Origin: Chrysomallon squamiferum | Taxonomy: Eukaryota > Mollusca > Gastropoda > Neomphalida > Peltospiridae | Reading direction: 5' to 3' | DNA: 64,000 bases | Assembly (NCBI GenBank): GCA_012295275.1 | Contig: CM022670.1 | Location: 31,497,438 to 31,561,437, forward strand | Part shown: positions 45,549 to 59,415 of the stretch, piece after piece | Layout: each line of letters begins with the position of its first letter | How positions within the stretch are numbered: the first letter of the stretch is position 1 | The notes under the pieces: generated by a model | Database searches by the model: none | Seen by the model: the letters and a program-made list of their open reading frames with translations, nothing else | What the model was told of the DNA's origin: nothing | Program-made: the position numbers and the translations under genes

Positions 45549-48500
45549 TAATAGAAAGTTTAATGATTCAGAACTGGAGTTTGTTGGCATTATAAAAGTG
45601 ATATTTTAGGATGTGGCTGGTGGCCATAATATTTGTAAAATTCCGTATTTCAAATTAGTGCTTTTCTGTTTTTATCATTCATTTCTGTCTCAAAATAGAA
45701 ATTGGTAAAAATGGTGTAAGAACAGAAGTACAACAGTTTTTTTTTTTTTTTAATTTTCTGTGATATCATTAATAATTTTATTATAAAGATATTGTTTTTA
45801 AAAATCCAGAAACTTCCTTCTATTTATTTCTACAACTGCTTTAATACAAAAGATGAATTATTAAATAAATTAATAATGGCGGTATTTTTAATATTTTAGT
45901 TTGCCTAATTTTCCTTGTGTGTCATTAAGTCTATATATTTTGGGCACTGTCTGTGTGTTAGTAGTTTAAACAAGTGACTTTTTTTTATTATTATTGTTTG
46001 TGGTTCAGGAAAGGTATCGGTCAAATAATTCTATTATTACTTCATCAAAATTTGTAATTCTTTATTAGTATTAAAAAAAAAATTGGTATTTAAATATGTA
46101 TATATATAAATGGGTGAGAAAAAATCTGCTCAAAATAAATTATTAAGAAAGATTTAGTGGTATTTCTCTTTCAGCAATAGGAACTTTTCATGTTCCAGAC
46201 AACAGTTTGTTTCACATTCAAAACTAATGAGGCTAAATAATCATTCCAACACTGTGGCACTGATATCAGTATCATGTTCTTATATATTTTTTTGTATAAC
46301 CATTGCTATTAATTTAAAATTCATTATTTCTGGACGGGGTTCTGAGTTTTTTTTATCCATTTATCACGTTGTTACTAACTGGATTTGGATTTAAGATCTT
46401 GCTTATATGTAACTGAGTATTGTCATTACTTGTTAGCTCAAGTCTGATTGTGGTTGCTTATAACTGGATTAAGTTAGCTTGAATTTTAATATTTGGCATC
46501 TTGATTTCAATGCAGATTAAGAGGTATATAATAGAACTACAACTAATATTATTTTGTTTTTTGTTGTCTTTCTAGTCATTTTCTTGTTTGATTCACTGAG
46601 CAAGCAAGCTTTTATATGTCATTTTTAAAAAAATCGGCATACTGAGGCATTTATTTGTTACATACCTCTTTTTTTTAACTATTTAAGGATGAATGTGATG
46701 GTTTACTGTAAAAGTCATAATTTTATTTAGTTTTGCCAGATTACTGCCCCTTGCTGCATTCAGTTAAAATATTGTGCTCTGTTAATAACGCATATGCTTT
46801 ATTTCCAGTTTTGTTTTGGATTTACAGTCTGCTGTGTGTGCACTTTCTGCTGTTGATGTGTGCCTTACAGACAGAAGAGATTTTCTTGTATTCATGTCAA
46901 TTCATAATATAATTTTGTTTGCAAGCAGTATTTTTAAGAATGTTATAAAAGATTGCAGGTAGAATGGGGATTTTTTGTCAATCTTTTTATATATCTTTTT
47001 TTTTTTATATATATCTTTTTTTTTTTTTTTTTATCCTTGATTTCTTTTAACGTTTGTTACACAACAAGGATGCCTTTTGCAATGAATCTAAAGACTGAAT
47101 GAAATTTCAGCATAATACAAGTTTTTTCATATTTTAATGTTTCTAACGCTATCGTCTGATTATGTATCCCTTTTTTTTTTTTTTTTGTTATTAATAATTC
47201 AGTAATGATGAGAACATCTACTTGTGCTGAAAGCGACAAAAGTACTTAAAGTGCCTTTGACATGTTTTAAATATTTTGGCAGATAAACTAGATTTACTGT
47301 TATCATCATTACTTTTTTTTTCAGAATGATTGCATTGTGGTAATTAAAACATGGTATTTTGAGGATTCATTCTGTAATATATTTTCATAATCTGCACTAT
47401 TTTTAGTTTAGATGATTTTTTTAATATTAACAGTAATAATTAAAAACAATTTCAAATATTGAAATAAAAATTAAGTGAAATTGTAACCCATGCTGAATTT
47501 TACTAAGCTAAGTTAAATCTAAGAAATAATTACTGATGCTAAAATATTATTAATTATATGGGGACATTTTTTTTTAATTTTGAGCTTTTTTTTTTTTTTT
47601 TTTTTTGGTATGATAAAGGAATTACAATTGTGGAAAGAAAATTAGTTTATAAAAAGTGCCATAATATAGTTTCTAAGCCTTTTTGCAGCATGCTTTTTAT
47701 AAATGTTTTTGGGTGACATATACATACTATTAATCTATATTTTAATAAATTTCATCTACAGTTTGATATTGTATACTAATAGATGGCAGGCCATACAGTA
47801 AATTAGTTAGATTATTTGTAAAGCTGCAAGTCACTGATATTTGAATTTCTGAATGTTTGTCTTGTAAATAAACATTTTAATAACTGACACTGCTTGTCTT
47901 ATTTGTCAGTTCTCAAACTATTTATCAATATTTGTGTTGGAGAATTGCAAACAAATTTGATTTATGAAAAATTATTTCTGCTATGAAAACTGACAAATAA
48001 AGCAATAATTTGTTGCTCACTTGATAAATAAAAACAGGTTTAAATACCATATAAATTTGTGCTTAACAGATGTTTTTAAAATAACTTTTTTTTTTAAAGT
48101 AACTTTAGTATTTTGGTATTCTTTTTTCTTCATAAATTGTTTGTTGTAAACATCCAGTAAGATCTTATTTTATTTTATTTTATATATGGAATATTTTATT
48201 TAACAGATTTTGAAATTATCTTTAAATGTATTTGGATTTAGATATTAACATGTCTAAATGACTCAAAAATTAATTAAAAAAAAGAAATAAACAAGTAAAA
48301 GTAAAATCATCCTATCAATTTAATTATATTGTTTTATTTGCATAAAGGCTGCAATGAATTTGTAGCAAATGTTAATCCTTGTAATGGGATTTTTAATATT
48401 TTTAATAATTTTTAAAACATTAAAAATTATAAATACAATTTTGAAATAATATTACCAAAGTAAATAGAAAAACAGACTGCTCAATGTGTGGAATATACTT

Positions 48501-49867
48501 TAAAATCATAACATAAATGCCTGTTTATCAGTTATTTTATGGGTTTTTTAATTTTTATTTTCCTTTCCATATATGTATAGAAAATCTATTGAAAAAACAA
48601 GGAGAAAAAGTGTAACAAAACAAATATTTCCTTAGTTTACTGTTCAAAATTACTTTTATATGACAAAAATAAAAAAAATATCAGCTTTAACATATTCTTG
48701 AAAACTTACATTATTTCTTCTGAAAATTGTTTATGCAGTAACATGCATTTTCTGAATTTTGTGTCGTTAATTAGTCATGCTGGTTTTTAATCCATATTTT
48801 GATAATTTTTCGTAACCTGTATTTTTGTTTTTCTGCAAAATAACAGATATGAAAATGATTATTTATTATTACCTCCTTATTCTCATGTTCATATCTTTAT
48901 TTAAAAGGAAGATATAGTTATTGGCATATATTGGTACTTAGAAGGCTATTGTTAAAAATAAATATATTTTTAAACACTGAACTGACAGGTGCAGAATCAA
49001 TCTCTTTGCTATTTTCATGTACATGTAACATGATTATGTAAATTTGCTACGACCTTTTTGCAAGTGCTACTTAAATATTCACCATTACACAATTATGCAT
49101 GGACTGATTATATAAATGTGTTATAAATATATATATATTACATAAAATACTGCTCTAGATACTGTATCATTGGTATGTTAATACATATTGTATTTGTAAT
49201 CGTACATAACTGTAGAATAAATATTTTCAAAGCAGACATTTTGATGATGGTTATTATTATTATTCGGTTGGTAACTAAGAATAAAAAATAGTTCCTGTAT
49301 TACAATAAAATGATAAAATATTAATAAATCAGAAAAAAAAAAAAAAAAAAAAACCCCACTAAAATAAAGATATAGATATATATACATTTATTTTACATTA
49401 TTATCATTATCATCATTATAAAAAAATTACAAAATTACCAGGGTTAGAATTTAAATTTAAGGTGGAAAAAGATGGAATTGGGACTAACAATTTTCAAATC
49501 CAATTTAAAATGCAAGCATTTGTCACAATATAACCTTGATGAAAATCTAATTGATTAAAATTAATGTACCACCAAAAAAGATCACAAAATTCAATTGGAT
49601 AAATCTGAAATTAGAAAAATAAAAGATAATTCTGCTATGTACTGCTTGAATGTCATTCAAAAATTGCAGTTTTATTTCCACTAGTCAAAGAATTATTTCT
49701 ATAACAAACAGATAGACAAATTAATATATTATTCCATTTATTTAATATTTTAGTGAAGATATTTTTACCTACTTTTCTATTTCATTTTCAGGTTTATGAA
49801 TTGCACAAACAAAAGAGATATTTATAATACACCAAAATGTCACAGGATGAACAATAAGTATATATAA
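45549..49867. other. Convergent intergenic region / 3' UTRs, no gene seen
   Basis: 4.3 kb between the stop codons of DNAJC14 and TRMT13. It is AT-rich with poly-T runs (47003-47030, 47167-47186, 47587-47606) and an A21 run (49333-49353). The reading frames here are short and unlike any family. Much of the left half is probably DNAJC14 3' UTR. Confidence 0.6.
47867..47872 (+). terminator. Candidate DNAJC14 polyadenylation signal
   Basis: AATAAA followed within about 30 bases by a T/GT-rich stretch (TGCTTGTCTTATTTGTCAG). An earlier AATAAA is at 45864-45869. On the other strand AATAAA at 49671-49676, about 190 bases after the TRMT13 stop, may serve that gene. In such AT-rich DNA these motifs are common by chance. 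Confidence 0.4.
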
Positions 49868-52800
49868 TTAACTGTTTTTTGCTGGAATGGCTATCAGAAC
49901 AATGTTTTCTGGTGTTAAAATTTGATCAATATACTGTCTTAAATAGGCAGCCATTTTGTGTTGCAGTAAATATCTTATTCTGCCATAATCGATCAGTCTT
50001 TTACACTTTCGACCAATCTCTTCTCTTTCTTCCTCAGACATCCGCAGCTTGGAACTGAAATGAAATAATACATTTTTATCATTTTATTTTTTTCTAGTGT
50101 TGTCTTTACTGATGTTAAAAGTATGATAGTAGAAATAAAAATTCACAATGATACACAAAGGATGATATTTTCTATTTCATAGTGATAGCATCTGATATAC
50201 AGAAATTTAAACTAAAATATATTTTTTTTAAATATGATTTGTTTAAATTGTATTTGAAACTACAAACATTATTAAAATATTGTACATTATGTGATTCTGG
50301 TAAAATCTACAACTGCAAATTGCAAATTCCAAATTAAATAATTCAGTAAAATTTTCCATACACACTCTTTAAAATATTTAATTTAAAAAACAAAAAAATA
50401 TGCACATTAAAATAGGAAATGTGGCTCACGTTTGGTTTAATTCCATTTCTGTTTCATCATGTTCCTCTGTATCTATTTCTGAAAGTCTCTGAGTGGATGT
50501 TGTCTGTCTGTCCACATTTAGACCTTTATGTTTTTAAAATCAAAATATTTAAACTTCTTTTCCAAACAAATATGGACTTCTAGCTAGTATTTTAATTAAA
50601 TTATACATCCATTTTGGTGATGTTTATAAAAGGCATCAAATTTTTTAAACTTGTAACATGCGAAGTGCAACACATCACGTATTAGTACTGGCATTAGTAT
50701 ACTCTACACTTCAGAGTGATTATTTTAGTCTATTTTAGTCTGTTACAGCAGACTTTGGTAATAATGTATAGGCAATAGGTTTTTAATGTGGGAAACTTTT
50801 ATTTTTAAAACAAAAATAGTAAAATGATTTTTTGTCTATTTATTTTATTGTCCAACTTTATTATCAGTCAACATTGTTCCTCATAAACAAATAAATGACT
50901 TGGAAGAATTCAAAAAATATTTTGGTCATAGTATGTAGCACCAAAGATTTACATTAAATCTTCTTTTATTTCAGATCCTAGGTCTAAATGAGAAATAAAG
51001 AGAATTATAAAATATAAGCTAAAATTATAACAGGTTTTACTAAAACTACCTTCAGTTCTCCATCCTTTCCATGTACATGTTGCCCAGCTGCTCATACTTG
51101 TAAGGAGTTGAAATTCATGAGGTGAAAATCTGCACTCTCTCATGAATTCTTTCCCCACATAGGCACTCCATGTGCATCGATGATGACAACACAAAGCAAT
51201 GACGATGCCTGCTGGAGTTCTTGGATGTAAATTACATATTAAAAACATTTTGTTTATTAGCTGTTTTATTATTTCTTTAGTGTAATAAAATTATCATTGC
51301 AGGTCTCATTTTATTTTTCTTCATTCTTCTTTTTTTTAAATTAAAATTATAATAATTTTCAATAAATAGCATATATGTAGAAAAGTTTTTATTTTAAGAT
51401 CAAGTTCATAATAAAAAAGACAGAGTTTTAATAGCATTACCCCTTTATAAACTTTAACTATAAAGTCACTATAATGAATTACAACCCACATATCATAGTA
51501 CAAATTATCTTTTTCCAATGACTATAAAAATTAATATATCAGAAGTATTTCATAAGCAAATGTATTGATCTCATAATTACTTAAAATTTCACCTACTTTA
51601 AATGGATGTCATTTTCTAATTTTGGCTTTTTAGTAGTTGATTTTTCATCTTCACTGTCATCTTTATTATCATCTGGGCACTGCATGGTTTCTAAAAGACA
51701 TCGTAATGCTAAATCTGAAAAAGGTAACACATTATGGCTAATGTAGTGTTTATTCCAAAAATAACTATTAGTATATAAACTTTGTGGGGTTGTTTTTTAT
51801 CCCTTCACACACTCTACTTATAATTATTTATTAATCAGTTACTTATGATTAAAATAATATACTTAATAATTCTAAAATCCTTTTTTACCACTCATTTTGT
51901 ACTTTATTAATTTACTATTAAAATAACTATAATTTATTTATCTCCCACAATAACCAACTAATCATGGAATTTAAAAGAAAAATGTAAAAAATATTAAAAT
52001 GTTCTTTGTAATCAATACCATGTTATCTACCTATCTATCTATACAATTTAAAGATTTTGGCATCTCACCTGTAGCTCCCCCGCATAAATGTTTACCCATA
52101 GCAACAACTGGTCTTTTGCTTTTGCCTGTAGTAAGATGTTTTCCTGCAATTTAAATCTGCAACTAAAACTATCTGATATGTGCTGTGTAGGTAATACATA
52201 AATAAAGATTAGATCAAGACATAATTGTTTATACTGAAAAATACAACTTCATAAACATTTAACATTTTAAATATTTATTTAATAAAAATACATTTCAAAT
52301 AAAAATATTAACTTTTCATAACACAAATTTTACAATACTAATTTTAAACAAAATTCTAACTCATTGTGACATGCAAAACATATTTTAATTAAAAAGAAAA
52401 TATATAAGGGTCATTCCATGTCAAATCACCCCAAAAAACCAAAATTTAAACCCGACCGTCTCAGATTTTTATAAAACTTGGTATACTTGTTGACTGGGAT
52501 CCCACAGCACCAAATTTTAGCCCAATCGGACCAGTGGTGTGGGAGATATGGCCCACCAAATTTTGAGATTTTTGGCAAAAATGGGTGTGATCACCAACCT
52601 TAGAACCCTCATATCTCAGGAACTACTGAGCCAATCTTCATAAAATTGGTATTGTTGAAAAGGCAATATGACAAGGATTCCAAATCTGCCATTTTTGTTC
52701 AGTTCGGAAAATACTGGAGTACATTGACCTTGTGACCTTTGCTATGACCTTGAAATGGAATGACCTTGAGATGACCTTTATTGAAAAATGGAATGTTAAC

Positions 52801-55800
52801 CATATAAAAGTTTCCTGGGTGTAGTATTTTTGATTTAGCCACAATATATTAAAAAAACCACATTTGAAAATAAAACCTTTTCAACCATTAACATCTGATT
52901 TTTTGAAACAATTCTGGATGCTAGGAATCACCATCTTTCTTGATCATGTGTAAGACAGGCCTATAAAAATCTGAGACAGTCGGGTTTAACCAATGAAATG
53001 ACCCATAATCAGTATTGATTTATTATAAAATAACCACTTTCAAATATTTTTTAAACAATTTATATGTGAAGCAGTTACGATTTAACCAATAAAATGATAA
53101 CTTTATGTTTGTTTTGTTTTTCAGATAAAAAGCACTGACTAACCCAAATTTAAATGTTCAATATCAATTTGTAGCCTTTCAAACACTGGACCTTCATTTT
53201 CTCGATGCTGAAGATCTAACTGGAAATACATCCAAAATTTTATACTGTTGATATGAAATAATATGAAATGAGCAAATAAAATTAATTAATTTTCTTTATC
53301 ATTAAGTGATTAATTTACATATTTCCATTATTGAAAAACAAACATATAAGAACAATTACATCATTATTTTAATAAAATACTTCTTAAAAATGACAAAATA
53401 TTAATTGATGCAAAATTTATGTTCTTTCATATTTATAATAATGATTTGGTAACAATACATCTATAAATTGTAATAGATAGTTAACAAGCAGTAAATAACA
53501 AAAATTCATCTTTTTTCTCTGAAGGATTTCCATACTTGATAAATATAAAAGAAATCTAATTTCTGCAATTCAAACACTTAAAAAATAAATAAATAAATAA
53601 TTAAAAAATATTTATATATAATATAATGTAAATGATATGTAACTGCAAACCTTGTTTCGGACATTTTCCCTGTCAACAAGTACAAATGCTACATCACTCA
53701 CTTTGTCTAGAGCTTTCTGTACCCAGTGTGACAACTGACCTGATTAATATGAAATCTTATTACTAGCTTTCTTGATTTCATGTTAAACTTATATTTAGTC
53801 GGTTATTATTAATTATTATTAATATTATCCCAATAAGTTTAACATTTTAAGCCTTAAAAAAAAAATGAATCAATTTTCACCTTAAATATTTTGTGAGTCA
53901 TTTAAATCATAAGAATTGTATATATATATAAAATTTTATTTATGGAATTTTTGTTATAGGGTCATTCCATGTCAAATCACCAAAAAAAAAGATTTAAACC
54001 CAACTGTCTCAGATTTTTATGACTGGGATCCCACAGCACCAAATCTGAAATATTAGCCCAATTGGACCAGTGGTGTGGGGGGTATGGCCGTCCAAATTTT
54101 TAGATTTTTGGCAAAAATGGGCGTGACCACCAACCTTAGAACCCTCATATCTCAGGAACTACTATGCCAATCTTCATAAAATTGGTATATTGGAGTACAT
54201 TGACCTTTGTTATGGCCCTGAAATTGACTGTGTGGATCATGTGATGCCAAATGGCACAACATGTTCTACACAATCAGGAGTTCCTGACCTGCCTGAAGCA
54301 TCACTTCCTGTTAACCCTTTGAGCCTGATTGTGTAGAACATGTCATGCCATTTGGCATCTTTTCATATCTTTCAGGCATTCCTTCAGACATGTCAGGTGG
54401 GTTTCAACTCAAAAGATGAGTTTTTGGTCTCAGAGAAAATGTACATTGTAATGCATTGTATCAATCATCCATGCAGGTATGCATTTCTTAAATCTCTGTT
54501 ATGGCTAAGCAAAAAATATTACACCCAGGAAACTTTTATATGTGAACTTTATGCATACATGTAGGCCTACAATGTCTTACTTGATGATCAAGAAAGATGG
54601 TGATTCCTAGCATCCAGAATTGATCATTCAGGTTTTAGTTAATCAGATTTAATGGCTGAAAAGGTGTTATTTTCATGTATGTGCATTTTTTAAATCTATA
54701 TTGTGGCTAAACAAAAAATATTACACCCAGAAAACTTTTATATGCTTTAGTTAACATATGGGAGATTAAATTTCAATAAAGGTCACGTGATCCACATGGT
54801 CAATTTCAAGGTCATAGCAAAGGTGAAAAGGTCAAAGTACTCCAATATTTTCCGAACTGAACAAAAATGGCAGATTTGGAATCCTTGTCATTTTGCCTTT
54901 CTAATAATACCAATTTTATGAAGATTGGTTCAGTAGTTCCTGAGATATGAGGGTTCTAAGGTTGGTGGTCATGCCCATTTTTGCCAAAAATCTCAAAATT
55001 CGGTGGGCCATATCTCCCACACCACTGATCCGATTTAGCTAATATTTCATAAAAATCTGAGACAGTTGGGTTTAACCCATTGGGTGATTTGACACAGAAT
55101 GACCATATACTAAATTAACATAATAATAATAAGAAGAATCTGGATTATTTTGAACAGCTCATTTCAAAACTATCTGAATTGAGTAAACGTATGAAAAAAA
55201 TATTGATATCTTATTTCAAAACCTTTTCCAGCTCCAAGTTCAAGAAAACAGTTTCCATCTTTGAGTAATCCCAATTTATCAAGTTGACCAATTATTGATG
55301 CCTGCAGTGGCAAAAAATAAAAAAATAAAATAACTGTTAGTGAATATGTGTATGAAACATTACAGTTCTTCTTATTTTATGTCTGTGTGTGTATAGGTGT
55401 ATACATATGGATGTATGTATGTGTGTGTGTTTGTGTTGTGTGTGCATATACACACAAGAACACACATACATATTCTAACAAAAATGCATATAAAATAGTA
55501 AGTCAAACCTGTTGTTTTCTGTGTCTGAGTGCTTGAATACCGTGTGTTGGATTTTCCAGCTCCTCTTTCAAACAACTGTGTGTTAATATTTCACTTTCAA
55601 GTTCACAAATGTGCTCTGAAAAACAAAAGAAAAAGGACCAATCTCATCTAAAAGAAATTATTACTTTAAGTTACTGTTGTGTTAGTTAATGTATTTATAG
55701 AAAAAAGCAAGCTCATGGAAATGGAGCCTGGTGTATTTTCTTGCAGCATGTAATTTTGAAGACAGAAATGCAAAAGCGTATCTTACAGTTATATTACAGT

Positions 55801-58469
55801 ATTTTTCAAAATTTTATTAGTTTTTGAAATTATCTTTTTTTTCTTAAAATTTTTCATATATAAAATTATTTTGTGGTAAAAGTAAAAATCACAGAGAGAA
55901 CTTTTTTATTATACCATTATATTTTATTTTTAACTAAGGTAACACTGGTTTCCAGAAACAAATAAAGTATTAATTTAAAAACACTGAAAAGGAATTAAGG
56001 TCATCTCTATACCTATATATGTGCATTTAAAAGTTAAATTATTTTACCTTGATATAGTTTATTAATTTGTCCAATCATATCCAAAAGTGATTGTTCTGAA
56101 ACATTTTGTAAAGTAACCTATAATAAATTAAGTAAAAAAAGTGATTCAACATAATATAACATAAAAAATGTAAGTTAACAGTAACAAATATATTTGGTAA
56201 TCAATATACTTAAATTGTCATTAACAAAGAACAAAAAAGAACAATCACTTGAAATTAACACTCCCATTTTACGACTGAATATAAGTATTTGGATTAAATA
56301 TAATTTTAAAAATAAATTTATTAGTTCTATTATATCATTCAGATGTATTTATATTTGTTTTGATAGTAAAATCATTAGGAATATCTTTTAATCTCAGCTA
56401 TTTATTTAAATTCCTTATTATCAAATTAAAGTTAAATTATACCTACATATCTTAATTTCTTAATTCTATTCTGTATTAGCAAAAAATGTTTCCATTTTCT
56501 TTCATTATAAAATGGAAGACAAATATTATTTAATACTTCTTCAAATAAAAAGTAAAAAATTTATCTCAAGACACAAGTGAAAAATAAATAATTTACATAT
56601 GAAATAAGAATATAATTTACCTTTGGTACTGGGACAATTTCTCCTTCATTACTACCTGCATTAATACCTTCAGTATAGTAAACCTATTTGTCAAAATAGG
56701 TGAAAAGAAAAAAGAAAACTTATTAATATTTTGTTATTAATACTTTTGGTGGCTTTGCAGAGGTTTTAAGTTCAGTATTAAATAAAAGTTTAGTTTTGTG
56801 AAATGAAATGATGCTGTCAAGTATTCAAAATCAGACATATTAAGCAATAATAAAAGAAACTACCATGCATTTTTCATACTACTCATTTGAATTTAAGTTA
56901 AGAAGTTAAAATTATAATTTAATCAATACACATTATATTTAAGGTATGACTAGGGCTAGTAAACTTTCATATATCCTCAAGATTATACAACTACTGTGTG
57001 TTCTGAGGTGTTGTTTTTGTGTGTGTGTGTGTGTGCACTGTTTATTACACATTTTCAACAAATTATATACAGATTATAAAGAACTTAAATAAAACCAAAT
57101 TTTATACTTACTGCTTTCTCTTGCCATTTTAATTTTTTATGTTCATTACATTTCCTCAGATGTTTATTTAAACAATCTTCATAACAAGTGCTGATAAAAA
57201 GATATTTTAAAATGTTTGAATTAATTTAAAAATCAATTGCAATTTCATATTCTGAATATAATTAAATTCATTTACCTTAGGATTGGATGAGAGAACATGA
57301 TTTTATGATCAAAATTCAAAGACTGTACTATACTAATATGGTTACAGTATAATACAATTATACATTATTAAGTGCAAACTGAGAATGCAAATAAAGAGGT
57401 AAAAATATCCATTTTGATTTTTGTGGATTAATATTTGAAAGAAAATATTTAAGAAGGCACAGTATTGTATCATCAGGTTACAAAGAGTTGGCTTATAAAT
57501 TCCTAATAACAAATATGCGATACTATTGCACCATTTTTGATACTTTAATACTTTTGGGGACAGACTCTGGTTTCTGGATAATTTTCCCAATACATCATGC
57601 TTAAACTTTCTGTTAATGTTAGCATTATGGAAATGGTTGACTGCCTTGGAAAATAAAATCTCATATGTTAACAAATATAGCATGTATTCCTTACTGTTTA
57701 GGATCAAGTGGACATGGTATTCTTTTCCTTTCCAACTGAATCTACAAGACAAATTTAAGGAAATGTGAAAACAATGGAAATATGAGCTAGTGATCTAATC
57801 TGAAGCTATTGTTGCATAAAATATAATACATTTTTTATTATTATATTTTATTATTTTTTAATTACTAACAATGGATATTTATTATTATTATTATTATTTT
57901 ATAGTAAAATTGGACACTATAATTATAAAAAATTTCAGCTAGAACTATTTCTGATTAATCCTGGTATGCTAAGACCATTACAAAGGATTTTTTCCCCCCT
58001 TTTAATGGCAGGATCTAAGAACATGGCAGTTTTGCTATGTCTAATAGAATTTAGGTAAGCATTTTTTTTCTATGAAGATAGCTTTGGGTAATCCATGGGA
58101 TCAATGTTGCAAAAAAAACTCCCACATTTCCCTTACTGGATGTGCACAAATATTAACCATCTTTTATTAATCTCTAAGATAAAACTGAAATATATTTATA
58201 TAACATGTGTTGATTTTCCACACATAAAACTAACATTTTTATTTTTATTTAAACTTTTTTCTGTTTTGAGGGTATTAATTCACATACAGTTAAATTATTA
58301 TTATAAAGATGCTCTGAACTGAACTTACACCCATAACTGCTAAATGTTCTACGCAAAACTGTTGTCCTGCATTTGGCCGAAATTTACAATGTCTTCGTTT
58401 CTTTTTTAAATAAAACCCACATGATTCATTTGAAGGCTGAGAGTGAGAAGGATTATTTTGATTTTGCAT
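49868..58469 (-). CDS. TRMT13: tRNA:m4X 2'-O-methyltransferase TRM13
   Basis: Methylates the 2'-OH of nucleotide 4 in the acceptor stem of certain tRNAs, using S-adenosylmethionine. Exons in transcript order: 58329-58469, 57695-57741, 57112-57190, 56621-56683, 56048-56117, 55509-55615, 55223-55301, 53651-53739, 53144-53219, 52069-52143, 51597-51714, 51050-51219, 50430-50523, 49868-50054. Phases close to 464 aa (human 481). Seen: N-terminal TRM13 Cys cluster (C17, C28, C39, H42), the U11-48K-like CHHC zinc finger (C57, H63, H73, C77), SAM motif ELGAGKG (190-196) followed by QLSHWVQ, MGKHLCGGATDLALRCL, the signature ALCCHHRC (323-330), GKEF, and MSSWATC. The C-terminal helix ends IAIPAKNS. The acceptor of exon 50430-50523 (AACATAAAG) is weak. 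The MQNQ start is the only ATG ahead of the first Cys cluster in this frame. Confidence 0.96.
52408..53004 (+). mobile_element. 597-bp inverted-repeat (MITE-like) element in TRMT13 intron
   Basis: Left end GGGTCATTCCATGTCAAATC, right end (reverse complement) GGGTCATTTCATTGGTTAAA. Both ends then contain TTAAACCCGAC(C/T)GTCTCAG followed by ATTTTTATA. No coding capacity; the 68-codon minus frame inside it is meaningless. Related sequence at 53959-55104 shows it is a repeat family. Confidence 0.85.
53959..55104 (+). mobile_element. 1.15-kb composite palindrome of the same MITE-like family
   Basis: Begins GGGTCATTCCATGTCAAATC and ends with the reverse complement of TGGTCATTCTGTGTCAAATC. The left arm (to about 54200) and the right arm (54830-55104) are inverted copies of each other and of 52420-52740 (landmarks ATATCTCAGGAACTACT and AATCTTCATAAAATTGGTA). 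In the middle, 54250-54350 is itself palindromic: GATGCCAAATGGCA and ACATGTTCTACACAATCAGG are mirrored by CCTGATTGTGTAGAACATGT and TGCCATTTGGCATC. It lies inside one TRMT13 intron (53740-55222). Confidence 0.85.
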
Positions 58470-58852
58470 TATTCAGTACCTGCTATTGTGGATTAATTTG
58501 TGTTTAATGATAACTGCTTTAAAATTATGCCTTATTTTTATTTATCAATTAGCTGTTGTTTTTGTTTTTTTAAATTAAAGATTACTTCAAAAAGCAACGT
58601 GTTGTTAAAACCCGGAAGTAAACAATAAAAGTGCTTGCAGAGAAGGAGCAAATGCTGCAGATGATATTAAAATTATCAGTTGTTTTGAATCCTTGTTCAG
58701 CATAAATCAACCGAAGATAGTTATTATGAGTTTAGATTTGTCATGCATTTTAATGAATTGCCTCCTAATCTTCCATATGATCTAAAAGACCAAACATCTT
58801 CGTTAACGATACTATTGCCAGAACATTAATTGGTTATTTCGGACTTCCAGCA

Positions 58853-58901
<49 letters not shown>

Positions 58902-59415
58902 GAAGAGAACTAGCTAAATTGCTTTGTTTCCTTTTTAAATGACACGTTTTATATTTATTATTTTGTTACCAAACGATCTAATACATACAAACTTAATACG
59001 TCGTAGTCACGTTTACCTTTTAATAGAAAATTTGCATTTTTGTGTAATTTAAAACATACATGCACATACCACTTGTACAACAGGAAATTTGTATGCCATT
59101 AACAACAACAATTATTATTATTATATTATGCGTAACTAGATGAAAATTATAAAAAAATAAATAAACAAAACAAAACAAAAACCAAAAAACAAAGATGAAT
59201 TTATTTTAAAAAGAAAAACAAAGATAAAGTTATTAAATATTGGTATTATTTTAACTTAAAAGCCAGTCATCTTGATTGGAGTCAGGGTATTTTATACCTA
59301 TTTGCTGCGTTATAGTTTTCATGGCGGCCGGTTGAATTGAGTTGCGTTACTCGTCAATTTGCATTCGTCATTGTGTAATTAAAAATATAGAGTACATTCT
59401 AGCTATATTTTCAAT
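58470..59415. promoter_or_regulatory. Shared head-to-head region of TRMT13 and RAD23
   Basis: 946 bases between divergent start codons. CCGGAAGT at 58612-58619 is a full ETS/GABP site, 143 bases before the TRMT13 start. ATGGCGGCCGG at 59321-59331 resembles the YY1 motif of TATA-less promoters and lies 95 bases before the RAD23 ATG. An (AAT)n microsatellite fills 58853-58899. Nothing else of note. Confidence 0.5.

Noticed and set aside
54340-54564. 74-codon frame in TRMT13 intron
   Set aside because: Lies in the palindromic MITE-like element, which has no coding signature.
57342-57752. 136-codon open frame on the minus strand
   Set aside because: It overlaps TRMT13 exon 2 (57695-57741) in another frame and otherwise lies in intron; composition is that of AT-rich DNA and no family is recognisable.
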